A stretch of DNA of 64,000 nucleotides from positions 248,001 to 312,000 of the forward strand of contig NZ_VFOZ01000002.1 in the NCBI RefSeq assembly GCF_006716425.1, written 5' to 3'. The DNA comes from Actinoallomurus bryophytorum. GTDB taxonomy: Bacteria; Actinomycetota; Actinomycetes; Streptosporangiales; Streptosporangiaceae. This document shows, in pieces, positions 1-7,477 of the stretch; position 1 is the stretch's first letter, and every line of letters starts with the position of its first letter. Below the pieces are notes generated by a model. That model was given only the letters and a program-made list of their open reading frames with translations. It was not told the origin of the DNA and searched no databases. Both the position numbers and the translations under genes were made by a program.

Positions 1-656
1 GCCGGCAGGAGTGGGCCGGCGGCGACATCGGCCTCCAGGGCGTGCCACGGCTGGAGATCGCCGGGTACGAGTTCGCCGGCGACGCGTCCTACGCCTACCT
101 CGCCCTCGGCGCGCTGGCGCTGGTGGCCCTGATCACCCGCAACGTGGTGGCCTCACGGCCGGGACGCGGCCTGCGCGCACTGGCCACCAGCGAGGTCGCC
201 GCCGCCTCCTCGGGTGTGCCGGTGCCGGCGTACAAGCAGGCGGTGTTCAGCCTGTCGGCGGGATACGCGGGACTGGCCGGCGGCATCTACGCCTTCTACA
301 TCGGCTACGTCGCGCCGGGGTCCTTCCCGGTCCTGCAGTCCTTCGAGTACGTGGTGATGGTCGCGGTGGGCGGCGCGGGCACGGTCTGGGGCGCGCTGGC
401 GGGCGCCACCGCGATCACGCTGCTCATCCAGCTGCTCAACAACGTCGGGACGATGGACGGGATGCCCGCCGCGGCCCCCACCGTGCTCTCGTACGCGGTC
501 TACGGAGCGCTTCTCATCCTCTCGGTGCTCTTCCTCCCCCGCGGGCTGGCGCCCAGCGTCGCCGCCTGGTGGGAACGCCGTGCCGCACGCCGCCGGCCTC
601 CGCCCGGCGACTCCTCCGTGCCGTCGCCGCACGATCTGGCCGGCACGCCCTCATGA
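1..656 (+). CDS. Branched-chain amino acid-type ABC transporter permease, LivM family (5' end outside window)
   Basis: This is the C-terminal part of a membrane permease of the LivM family, which imports branched-chain amino acids or, in catabolic clusters, aromatic or other carboxylates. The reading frame is open from the window edge (codons start at base 3) and contains the typical GGDIGLQGVPRLEI stretch, several hydrophobic segments and the conserved region around GYAGLAGGIYAFYIGYVAP. About 217 residues are visible; family members are usually near 300-350, so roughly the first third is missing. It stops 37 nt before the SDR gene and probably belongs to the same operon, which suggests that the transported substrate feeds the downstream CoA pathway. 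The substrate itself cannot be read from the sequence. Confidence 0.85.
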   Translation, partial: RQEWAGGDIGLQGVPRLEIAGYEFAGDASYAYLALGALALVALITRNVVASRPGRGLRALATSEVAAASSGVPVPAYKQAVFSLSAGYAGLAGGIYAFYIGYVAPGSFPVLQSFEYVVMVAVGGAGTVWGALAGATAITLLIQLLNNVGTMDGMPAAAPTVLSYAVYGALLILSVLFLPRGLAPSVAAWWERRAARRRPPPGDSSVPSPHDLAGTPS

Positions 657-693
657 CGGCTCCTTCGCCCCCACTCGAGAGGAACCACAGCGA

Positions 694-1605
694 ATGATCG
701 ATCTGACCGGCAGGGTCGCCGTCGTGACCGGCAGCGGACGTGGCCTGGGCCGTGCCTACGCCATGGCGCTGACGCGCGCCGGCGCCTCCGTCGTCGTCAA
801 CGACGTCGAGGGCGCGGCGGCCGGGGAGACGGTGGAGGCGATCCGCGCGGCCGGCGGCGCGGCGGCGGCCGAGCCCGGACCGGTCGGTACCGCCGAGACC
901 GCCGCCCGGCTGGTCGCGCGTGCCGTCGAGAGCTACGGACGGCTCGACGTCATGGTCACCAACGCCGGCATCCTGCGCGACCGGGTCCTGTGGAAGATGA
1001 CCGACGAGGACTTCGACGCGGTGGTCGGCGTGCACCTGCGCGGGACGTTCACGTGCGCGCGTGCCGCGGCGGTGCGGATGCGCGAGCAGGGCGAGGGCGG
1101 CTCGCTGATCCTCGTCGGGTCCCCCGCCGGGCAGCGCGGCAACTTCGGCCAGACCAACTACGCGGCCGCCAAGGCCGGGATCGCGGCGATGGTCCGCACC
1201 TGGTCGATGGAGCTGGCGCGGTCGCGGGTGACCGTGAACGCCGTCATCCCGGTCGCCGCCACCGCGATGACCGAGACCATCCCGGCCTTCTCCCCCTACG
1301 TCCAGGCCCACCGGGACGGCGCGGACTTCCCCGACTTCCTGCGCAAGGGCGAGGGGTTCGGGTCGGCCGAGGACTGCGCGGCGCTGGTGCCGTTCCTGGC
1401 CTCGGACGCCGCGCGGGAGATCACCGGCCAGTGCATCGGGATCGGCGGGGACAAGCTCGCCCTGTGGTCCCATCCGCGTGAGGTGACGGTCGCCTACGCC
1501 GACGGCGGATGGACGCCGGACGCCATCGCGGCCGCGTGGCCCTCGTCGCTCGGCCGCGAACCGGAGACCGTCGGCATTCCGGCTCCGGCGATCCCGGAGG
1601 CCTGA
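694..1605 (+). CDS. SDR-family dehydrogenase, probably acting on 3-hydroxyacyl-CoA
   Basis: A 303-residue NAD(P)-dependent short-chain dehydrogenase. The Rossmann motif TGSGRGLG is near residue 13, the NAG motif follows at about 90, and the catalytic Ser and YxxxK (NYAAAKAG) are intact around residue 155. The C-terminal half (GSAEDCAALVPFLASD...) resembles the dehydrogenase unit of MFE-2-type (3R)-hydroxyacyl-CoA enzymes. That fits the MaoC hydratase gene three positions downstream; together they could run one beta-oxidation-like turn. I chose the ATG at 694 because GAGAGGAA lies just upstream and the protein then begins IDLTGRVAVVTG; an in-frame start further upstream would overlap the permease gene. 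The substrate is inferred from context only. Confidence 0.88.
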   Translation: MIDLTGRVAVVTGSGRGLGRAYAMALTRAGASVVVNDVEGAAAGETVEAIRAAGGAAAAEPGPVGTAETAARLVARAVESYGRLDVMVTNAGILRDRVLWKMTDEDFDAVVGVHLRGTFTCARAAAVRMREQGEGGSLILVGSPAGQRGNFGQTNYAAAKAGIAAMVRTWSMELARSRVTVNAVIPVAATAMTETIPAFSPYVQAHRDGADFPDFLRKGEGFGSAEDCAALVPFLASDAAREITGQCIGIGGDKLALWSHPREVTVAYADGGWTPDAIAAAWPSSLGREPETVGIPAPAIPEA

Positions 1606-1606
1606 G

Positions 1607-2500
1607 ATGGACCTGGCCGGGCTGACCGCCATCGACGTGCACACGCACGCGGAGGTGTCCTCACGCGGCGGCACCTCCCTCGACGATGCCCTGCACGAGG
1701 CGTCCAGCGCGTACTTCAAGATCGACAGCGCGGCGCGCAGGCCGACCCTCCAGGAGATGGCGGCCTACTACCGCGAACGCAAGATGGCCGCCGTGGTGTT
1801 CACCGTGGACGCCGAGCACGCCACCGGCAACGCGCCGGTGCCCAACGAGGAGGTCGCCGAAGCGGCCGCGGCCAACCCCGACGTCCTGATCCCCTTCGCC
1901 TCGATCGACCCGTTCAAGGGCAGGGCCGGGGTACGGCAGGCGCGCCGGCTGGTCGAGCAGTACGGCGTGAAGGGGTTCAAGTTCCACCCCAGCATCCAGG
2001 GCTTCTTCCCCGACGACCGGCTCGCCTACGGGTTGTACGAGGCGATCGAGGAGCTCGGCGCGATCGCGCTGTTCCACACCGGGCAGACCGGGATCGGCGC
2101 GGGCCTGCCCGGCGGCGGGGGCATCCGGCTGAAGTACTCCGATCCGATGCGCGTGGACGACGTCGCCGTCGACTTCCCCGACATGAAGATCATCCTCGCG
2201 CACCCGTCCTTTCCGTGGCAGGACGCCGCGCTGAGCGTCGCGACCCACAAGCGAGGCGTCCACATCGACCTGTCGGGCTGGTCGCCGAAGTACTTTCCGC
2301 CCCAGCTCGTCAAGTACGCCAACAGCCTGCTCCAGGACAAGGTGCTGTTCGGCTCGGACTACCCGGTCATCAGCCCGGACCGCTGGCTGGCCGACTTCGC
2401 CGCGCTGCCGATGAAGGACGAGGTCCGCCCGAAGATCCTCAAGGACAACGCGGCCCGCCTGCTCGGGCTGGTCGCCGACACCGCCCGGCCGGCCTCCTGA
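1607..2500 (+). CDS. Amidohydrolase family 2 (COG2159) protein
   Basis: A 297-residue TIM-barrel metal-dependent hydrolase or decarboxylase of the amidohydrolase-2 family, which includes ACMSD, gamma-resorcylate decarboxylase and related enzymes of aromatic ring catabolism. The N-terminal metal motif D-x-H-x-H (DVHTHAE) is at residues 9-13. KGFKFHP near 122, an ALFHTG His, the ILAHPS His and the late GSDYP Asp complete the usual ligand set. It starts one base after the SDR stop, and the SDR 3' end supplies the GGAGG ribosome-binding site. Family members are often annotated as hydrolases although many are lyases, so the exact reaction is not assigned. Confidence 0.88.
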   Translation: MDLAGLTAIDVHTHAEVSSRGGTSLDDALHEASSAYFKIDSAARRPTLQEMAAYYRERKMAAVVFTVDAEHATGNAPVPNEEVAEAAAANPDVLIPFASIDPFKGRAGVRQARRLVEQYGVKGFKFHPSIQGFFPDDRLAYGLYEAIEELGAIALFHTGQTGIGAGLPGGGGIRLKYSDPMRVDDVAVDFPDMKIILAHPSFPWQDAALSVATHKRGVHIDLSGWSPKYFPPQLVKYANSLLQDKVLFGSDYPVISPDRWLADFAALPMKDEVRPKILKDNAARLLGLVADTARPAS

Positions 2501-2513
2501 GACGGGGTACTCG

Positions 2514-3992
2514 ATGCGCAACCAAGGGCTCGGCTCGTGGCCGGTACGGCGAGCGCGCAAGACCCCGAACGACATCGCCCTCGTCCACGACGGCACGCCG
2601 CTCACGTACGCCGGGCTGCGCGACCGCGTCGCCGACCTGGCCCGCGCGCTGCGCGAGCTGGGCACCGGCCCGGGTGACCGGGTCGCCTATCTCGGCTTCA
2701 ACCATCCGTCGTTCCTGCAGACGCTGTTCGCCACCGGGATGCTCGGCGGCGTGTTCGTCCCGCTCAACGCCCGGCTGACCGGGCCGGAGATCGCCTACCA
2801 GCTCACCGACTCGGGCGCCTCGGTGCTCGTGTACGCCCCGACCCATGCCGCCGTGGTCGGCGGCCTGCCGGTACGGGCCACGATCGGGCTGGAGGAGCTC
2901 GAGCGGCTGCCGGTCTCCGAGCCGGTGGACGTGCCCGTCGAGCTCGACGACCCCTGCATGATCATGTACACGTCCGGGACGACGGGGCGCCCCAAGGGGG
3001 CGATGCTCACCCATGGCAACATCACCTGGAACGCCGTCAACGTCCTGATAGACCACGATCTGATCGCGGACGAGGTGGCCCTGGTGTCCGCGCCGCTGTT
3101 CCACACCGCCGGGCTCAACATGCTCACGCTGCCGGTGCTGCTCAAGGGCGGCACGTGCGTCTTAACGACCGGCTTCGACCCCGATGCGACACTCGACCTG
3201 GTCGAGCGGCACCGGATCACCTTCATGTTCGGCGTACCGGCGATGTTCCAGGCCGTGGCGCGCGCGGCACGGTGGGAGGCCGCGGACCTGTCCTCGCTGC
3301 GCCTGCTGACCTGCGGCGGCGCACCCGTTCCGCCCTCGCTCATCGCGACCTACCAGGCGCGCGGCCTGACGTTCCTGCAGGGGTACGGGATGACCGAGGC
3401 CGCACCCGGCACGCTGTTCCTGGACGCCGCGCACGCGGTGACCAAGGCCGGCTCGGCCGGTGTCCCGCACTTCTTCAGCGACGTGAAGGTGGTCGGGCCC
3501 GGGCTGGCCGAGGTGCAGCCCGGCCAGCCCGGCGAGGTCGTCGTGAAGGGACCGCACGTGATGCCCGGCTACTGGGGCCTGCCGGAGGAGACCGCCCGGT
3601 CCTTCACCGACGGCTGGTTCCACACCGGCGACGCCGCCCGCCTCGACACCGACGGCTACGCCTACATCGTGGACCGGATCAAGGACGTGATCATCTCCGG
3701 TGGGGAGAACATCTACCCCGCCGAGGTCGAGAACGCCCTCCTCTCCGATCCCGACGTCCTGGAGTGCGCCGTCATCGGCGTACCGCACGACCGATGGGGC
3801 GAGACCGGCCGCGCCATCGTGGTCCCCCGCGAGGGTTCGGGGCTGACCGCCGAACGCCTGCTCGGCTCCCTCGCCGGCCGCATCGCCAAGTACAAGCTCC
3901 CCACATCAGTGGTCTTCGCCACCGAGATCCCCCGCAACGCGACCGGCAAGATCCTTAAGGCCCGGCTGCGTGATCTCTACGGAACGGAGTGA
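2514..3992 (+). CDS. AMP-forming acyl-CoA synthetase / CoA ligase
   Basis: A 492-residue member of the ANL superfamily that activates a carboxylic acid to its CoA thioester with ATP. The P-loop-like YTSGTTGRPKG is near residue 155, QGYGMTEA near 288, the hinge region KDVIISGGENIYPAEVE near 400, and the catalytic lysine lies in NATGKILK near the C-terminus. Length and motif order match medium- or long-chain and aromatic acyl-CoA ligases; specificity cannot be decided by eye. It lies 13 nt after the amidohydrolase and overlaps the MaoC gene by 4 nt, so it is very likely cotranscribed. It would supply the CoA ester used by the SDR and the hydratase. Confidence 0.9.
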   Translation: MRNQGLGSWPVRRARKTPNDIALVHDGTPLTYAGLRDRVADLARALRELGTGPGDRVAYLGFNHPSFLQTLFATGMLGGVFVPLNARLTGPEIAYQLTDSGASVLVYAPTHAAVVGGLPVRATIGLEELERLPVSEPVDVPVELDDPCMIMYTSGTTGRPKGAMLTHGNITWNAVNVLIDHDLIADEVALVSAPLFHTAGLNMLTLPVLLKGGTCVLTTGFDPDATLDLVERHRITFMFGVPAMFQAVARAARWEAADLSSLRLLTCGGAPVPPSLIATYQARGLTFLQGYGMTEAAPGTLFLDAAHAVTKAGSAGVPHFFSDVKVVGPGLAEVQPGQPGEVVVKGPHVMPGYWGLPEETARSFTDGWFHTGDAARLDTDGYAYIVDRIKDVIISGGENIYPAEVENALLSDPDVLECAVIGVPHDRWGETGRAIVVPREGSGLTAERLLGSLAGRIAKYKLPTSVVFATEIPRNATGKILKARLRDLYGTE

Positions 3993-4444
3993 CCGTGAAC
4001 GTTCATATCGACGACCTCCCCGAACTGATCGGCAAGGACCTCGGTCCGGGCGGCTGGCTGACCGTCGCCCAGCACCGGATCAACACCTTCGCCGACGCCA
4101 CCGACGACCACCAGTGGATCCACGTCGACGCCGAGAAGGCCCGGCAGGGTCCGTTCGGCGGCACCATCGCGCACGGGTACCTGACCCTGGCGCTGTTCAT
4201 CCCGCTCTTCAGCTCCCTGCTGGACGTCACCGGCGTCACGACCAAGGTCAACTACGGGCTCAACAAGGTGCGCTTCCCCGCGCCCGTACCGGCCGGTGCC
4301 CGGATCCGTCTCGGCGCCAGGATCACCGAGGTGCGGCCGGTCCAGGGCGACGGCGTGCAGGTCACGCTGGACGGCACGATCGAGATCGACGGCTCCGCCA
4401 AGCCCGCGTGCGTCCTGGAGAGCGTCCTGAGGTTCTACCGGTGA
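3989..4444 (+). CDS. MaoC-like (R)-specific enoyl-CoA hydratase
   Basis: A 151-residue hot-dog-fold protein. The hydratase-2 motif is clear around residue 45 (DATDDHQWIH), with conserved Asp and His about five residues apart, followed by GPFGGTIAHGYLTL. It starts with a GTG whose last two bases form part of the TGA stop of the ligase gene (GTGA overlap), so translation is probably coupled. The length is that of single-domain MaoC hydratases. In this operon it most likely hydrates the enoyl-CoA made from the activated acid, giving the (R)-3-hydroxyacyl-CoA that the SDR would oxidise. Confidence 0.9.
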   Translation: MTVNVHIDDLPELIGKDLGPGGWLTVAQHRINTFADATDDHQWIHVDAEKARQGPFGGTIAHGYLTLALFIPLFSSLLDVTGVTTKVNYGLNKVRFPAPVPAGARIRLGARITEVRPVQGDGVQVTLDGTIEIDGSAKPACVLESVLRFYR

Positions 4445-4475
4445 CCGCCGCCGGCCCTCCCGGGCTGAGAGCCCC

Positions 4476-5345
4476 CTACGATCGCGGCCTCCCGTGGATC
4501 TCCTCCACGTCCAGACCCCGGTCGACGCCGTGCGGGATCACGGTCTGGCCCGGTGCGAGCTTGAGCCGCTCGCCGTCGAGCAGCACCGAGATCCGGTCCG
4601 GCTCGAAGGACACCATCCCCGAGACGCGCGCGGACTCGGGGTAGGCATTCGGGTACGACCACGCCGCACGGCCCGAGTCGCCGATGTCGTAGTAGTCGCA
4701 CACCCCCTTGTAGGGACAGAAGGTCTGACCCTTGGCCGGGGTGAGCGCGGACTCGTCGACGTCGGCGCGGGGGACGTACCAGCGGGGCGCGAACCCGGAC
4801 TCGTAGAGCGCGACGGGGCTTCTCGTGTCGGCGACGATCCGGTCGGCCGAGTAGACCACCAGCCGGCGCGACGTCGCGCGGATGTCGATGCGGTGGTAGT
4901 TGTCGGCGGCGTGGCCGAAGATCCTCTCGTCCTCCTCGTAGAACGCCTCCATCGCGCGCCAGGCGAAGGCGACCCGTTCGCCGAGCTCGCCCGCGTGGCC
5001 GGGCAGGTCGGTGTGCCGCCAGGCCCCGCGCTGCGCGAGGTCCGCACCGGCACGGACCGCGTACCAGGCGGTCTTGCCCAGATCCTTGTGCTCGGTGACG
5101 TGCTCGGTGGACTCCAGCACGCCGGGCGCGATGTCGCCCAGCGGGAAGTAGGCCACCGGATAGCGGCCGGGTTCGTGCAGCAGGAGGACGTCTTCGCTGT
5201 CGGCGATCCACTGACCGCCGAACCTCACCTGCATCCGGCGCCGTAGGGGCTCGGCGAACAGCAGGCGCTGGGGCAGCGGTTCGGGGGTGAGAAACCGTCC
5301 GATGGAGCGCGGGGAGATCGGACCCTGCTGCCAGGACAGACCCAT
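4476..5345 (-). CDS. DUF427 domain protein
   Basis: A 289-residue cytoplasmic protein with two DUF427-like halves. The C-terminal half carries the recognisable DUF427 core: VVYSADRIVADT near residue 155, ALYESGFAPRWYVPRADVD, then the CPYKGVCDYYDI element with its two cysteines and the WSYPNAYPES end. The N-terminal half has a similar but more diverged pattern (WIADSEDVLLLHEPGRYPVAYFPLGDI). The biochemical function of DUF427 is unknown. It is transcribed divergently from the LysR gene with about 160 bp between them, a common arrangement for a LysR target, so the regulator may control it. The preceding operon converges with it, leaving a 31-nt gap. Confidence 0.85.
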   Translation of the reverse strand: MGLSWQQGPISPRSIGRFLTPEPLPQRLLFAEPLRRRMQVRFGGQWIADSEDVLLLHEPGRYPVAYFPLGDIAPGVLESTEHVTEHKDLGKTAWYAVRAGADLAQRGAWRHTDLPGHAGELGERVAFAWRAMEAFYEEDERIFGHAADNYHRIDIRATSRRLVVYSADRIVADTRSPVALYESGFAPRWYVPRADVDESALTPAKGQTFCPYKGVCDYYDIGDSGRAAWSYPNAYPESARVSGMVSFEPDRISVLLDGERLKLAPGQTVIPHGVDRGLDVEEIHGRPRS

Positions 5346-5494
5346 GGTTTTCCTCTCCGCACGCCGGTCAGGAACGTGCTGGTCAGAGCGGTGGGGGTCG
5401 GGCTCTCGTGTCCTGCGGAGCCCATATCAGCGAGGCTAATCCCCTCACAACGGACGATCAGCGTTCGGGACATGAAACCTTTGGGGACTATTGA

Positions 5495-5500
5495 TAGGTT
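5495..5500 (+). promoter_or_regulatory. Candidate -10 box of a leaderless promoter for the LysR gene
   Basis: TAGGTT is followed by exactly six bases (TTGCGA) and then the ATG at 5507. No Shine-Dalgarno sequence is present. A TANNNT box at this distance is the usual signature of leaderless mRNAs in actinobacteria. I see no convincing -35. The 5346-5494 region is the shared divergent control region with the DUF427 gene and is AT-rich near this end. Confidence 0.45.
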
Positions 5501-5506
5501 TTGCGA

Positions 5507-6391
5507 ATGGCCACCCTCCGGGCGCTCGAGTGCCTCGTGGCCTTGGTCGACACCGGATCGGTGACCAAGGCGGCGGCCCAGCTGCACATGTCCCAGCCCG
5601 CGCTCTCCCACCAGATCGCCGCTCTGGAGCGCGAGCTCGACACGCCGGTCGTGGAGCGGCTGTCGCGCGGTGTCCGGGTCACGGCCGCGGGCCGCGCCGC
5701 GGCAGGCGAGGCGCGCGTCGCGCTGCACGCCGCGGCCCAGACCGTCCAGATCGGCCGCGACGTCGGTGCCGGGCGCGCCGGGCGGCTACGGATCGCCTGT
5801 GCCGAGACGATGACCGCCTGGCTGCTCGTGCCGGTCCTGCGCCGATGGCGCACGCACCGTCCCGGCGTGCATCTGGACCTGAAGGAGTTCACCAGCTCGG
5901 ACCGGATGGTGGCCGAGCTGGTGGCGGGCGCCGTGGACCTCGTCGTGGGTCCGCGGCCGACCAGCGTCTCCGCCCACGTCGACGTGCTGGGACAGGAGGA
6001 GATGGTCGTGGTGGCCGCCGATCACCATCCCTTCGCGGACCGGTCCTCGGTCACCGTCCCGCAGCTCGCGGCCGAGCCGTTCGTGCACTACGACCCCGGC
6101 AACGGCCTGGCGATGTGGGTCGACCGGCTCGCCGCCGCACACCAGGTCGCGCTCACCCCCGTACTCCGGACGCGCAGCCCGCGGACCGCGGCCCAGCTCG
6201 CAGGGGCCGGAATGGGCGTGACCGTCGTGCCGGCGTCGGCTCTCCTTGCCCGGCCGACCGGCGTCGTCCGCCCGCTGGAGCCACGTGTCCATCGCGACGT
6301 GATCGCGATCGTCGCCGCCCCCGGCGACGGGCTCGCCCGGCGGTTCGTCGCCGACCTGCGCCGGGGCGGCCTTCCCCCGTCCACGGCTTGA
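5507..6391 (+). CDS. LysR-family transcriptional regulator
   Basis: A 294-residue LysR-type regulator. The N-terminal winged helix-turn-helix is clear (ALVDTGSVTKAAAQLHMSQPALSHQIAALE, residues about 11-40), and the rest is a periplasmic-binding-protein-like effector domain. The ATG at 5507 was chosen over an in-frame TTG two codons upstream because the leaderless -10 box is spaced for the ATG. It is divergent from the DUF427 gene and lies upstream of, and codirectional with, the SDR at 6601; either may be a target. A 14-base palindrome sits directly after its stop codon. Confidence 0.9.
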   Translation: MATLRALECLVALVDTGSVTKAAAQLHMSQPALSHQIAALERELDTPVVERLSRGVRVTAAGRAAAGEARVALHAAAQTVQIGRDVGAGRAGRLRIACAETMTAWLLVPVLRRWRTHRPGVHLDLKEFTSSDRMVAELVAGAVDLVVGPRPTSVSAHVDVLGQEEMVVVAADHHPFADRSSVTVPQLAAEPFVHYDPGNGLAMWVDRLAAAHQVALTPVLRTRSPRTAAQLAGAGMGVTVVPASALLARPTGVVRPLEPRVHRDVIAIVAAPGDGLARRFVADLRRGGLPPSTA

Positions 6392-6393
6392 CC

Positions 6394-6407
6394 GCTTTTC
6401 GAAAAGC
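6394..6407. repeat. Perfect 14-bp palindrome after the LysR gene
   Basis: GCTTTTCGAAAAGC is its own reverse complement and starts three bases after the LysR stop codon, at the upstream end of the 209-bp gap before the SDR gene. It has no U-tract, so it is more likely an operator than a terminator, but no binding protein can be named. Confidence 0.4.
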
Positions 6408-6565
6408 ACGCTCGGCCGGGTCCGCAGGGAAAGGCGCGCGAATTTCCCGGGCGCCGATCCGCCGGCCATTGGCGGCCGTCTTCCCCAATCGCGGTATTCG
6501 CGAAATCTCGCCTTCTCCACCGGAAATCTCATGTCGCGGCGGCCGCCGCGCCAGATGGGCGCCTT

Positions 6566-6586
6566 TAGGCTCGATTGCGATGAGCC
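6566..6586 (+). promoter_or_regulatory. Possible promoter and small hairpin before the SDR gene
   Basis: TAGGCT fits a -10 box and overlaps an inverted repeat (GGCTC, nine bases, GAGCC) directly before the AAAGGAG ribosome-binding site of the gene at 6601. The rest of 6408-6565 has a lower GC content than its surroundings and no other feature I can name. Confidence 0.3.
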
Positions 6587-6600
6587 AAAGGAGAACTCCC

Positions 6601-7317
6601 ATGTCAGCGATATTGCGCGACCAAACCGTGCTCGTGGTCGGCCGCGGAGGCGGAATCGCGCGTGCGGTCACACTGGCCGTGCGCGACGCCGGCGCGCGCG
6701 TCGTCGTCGCCGGCCGCGACCGCGACGCCCTGGACGCCGCCTACGACGACCCCGACATCAGCGCCGAGACGGTCGATCTCACCGACGAACCCTCCGTCGC
6801 CTCACTGGCCGAACGCCTCGGCCAGGTCGACCACGTGGTCTCCACCGCCTCGGCGCGGGCCCGCGGACGCGTCGCCGACCTGACCCAGGAGCCCCTGCTG
6901 CGGTCCCTCAACACCAAGGTCATCGGCCCGATCATGCTCGCCAAGCACTTCGCGGCCCGGATGCCGCAGCACGGGTCGTTCGTCCTCTTCTCCGGTTCCT
7001 CCGCGCTCAAGCCGGCCGTCGGCGCCCTCGGCGTCGCCATCACCAACGGCGCGGTCGACGTCCTCACCCGCTCTCTCGCCGTGGAGCTGGCGCCGATCCG
7101 CGTCAACGCCATCTCTCCCGGCACCATCGACACCGGCGCCTGGGACGGCCTCGGCGACGAGAAGAAACAAGAAATGTTCGCCGACCGGGTCGCGCGCAAC
7201 CCCGCGCGCCGAATCGGAATCGCGCAGGACATCGGCGAGGCCGTTCTCTTCGCGCTCACCAACACATTCATGACCGGCGTCTCCCTGCCCATAGACGGCG
7301 GCGAACCTCTCGTCTGA
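6601..7317 (+). CDS. Atypical SDR-family protein lacking the YxxxK pair
   Basis: A 238-residue protein with a short-chain dehydrogenase fold. The nucleotide-binding turn VGRGGGIA is at residues 13-20, the strand VAGRD follows, and SGSSA near residue 137 matches the catalytic Ser region. The usual catalytic segment (Y-x3-K) reads GVAITNGAV, so Tyr and Lys are replaced by Val and Asn. The C-terminal ending (FMTGVSLPIDGGEPL) is canonical. It may be a non-catalytic or regulatory SDR, or use another mechanism. AAAGGAG precedes the ATG by seven bases. It is a single gene downstream of, and codirectional with, the LysR gene. Confidence 0.82.
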   Translation: MSAILRDQTVLVVGRGGGIARAVTLAVRDAGARVVVAGRDRDALDAAYDDPDISAETVDLTDEPSVASLAERLGQVDHVVSTASARARGRVADLTQEPLLRSLNTKVIGPIMLAKHFAARMPQHGSFVLFSGSSALKPAVGALGVAITNGAVDVLTRSLAVELAPIRVNAISPGTIDTGAWDGLGDEKKQEMFADRVARNPARRIGIAQDIGEAVLFALTNTFMTGVSLPIDGGEPLV

Positions 7318-7406
7318 CCCTCCGGCGCGACCTGGCCACAATCGGCGCCGGCGCATCTCCTCCTCACCCCTTGACGCGAAGGCACGGAAGCGCGTTCATG
7401 GGGCAA

Positions 7407-7427
7407 AACCCGAACTCCGTTCGGGTT
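7407..7427 (+). terminator. Hairpin between the SDR and the esterase genes
   Basis: AACCCGAA, five bases, TTCGGGTT forms a perfect 8-bp stem. A second GC-rich hairpin (ACCGGCCG / CGGCCGGT) follows at about 7435-7459, just before the esterase ribosome-binding site. The first is a plausible terminator for the SDR gene although it lacks a U-tract; both could also act on the 5' end of the esterase mRNA. Confidence 0.4.
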
Positions 7428-7477
7428 GCCGTTCACCGGCCGGCTCCACCGCGGCCGGTCGTGACGAGGAGACGACC

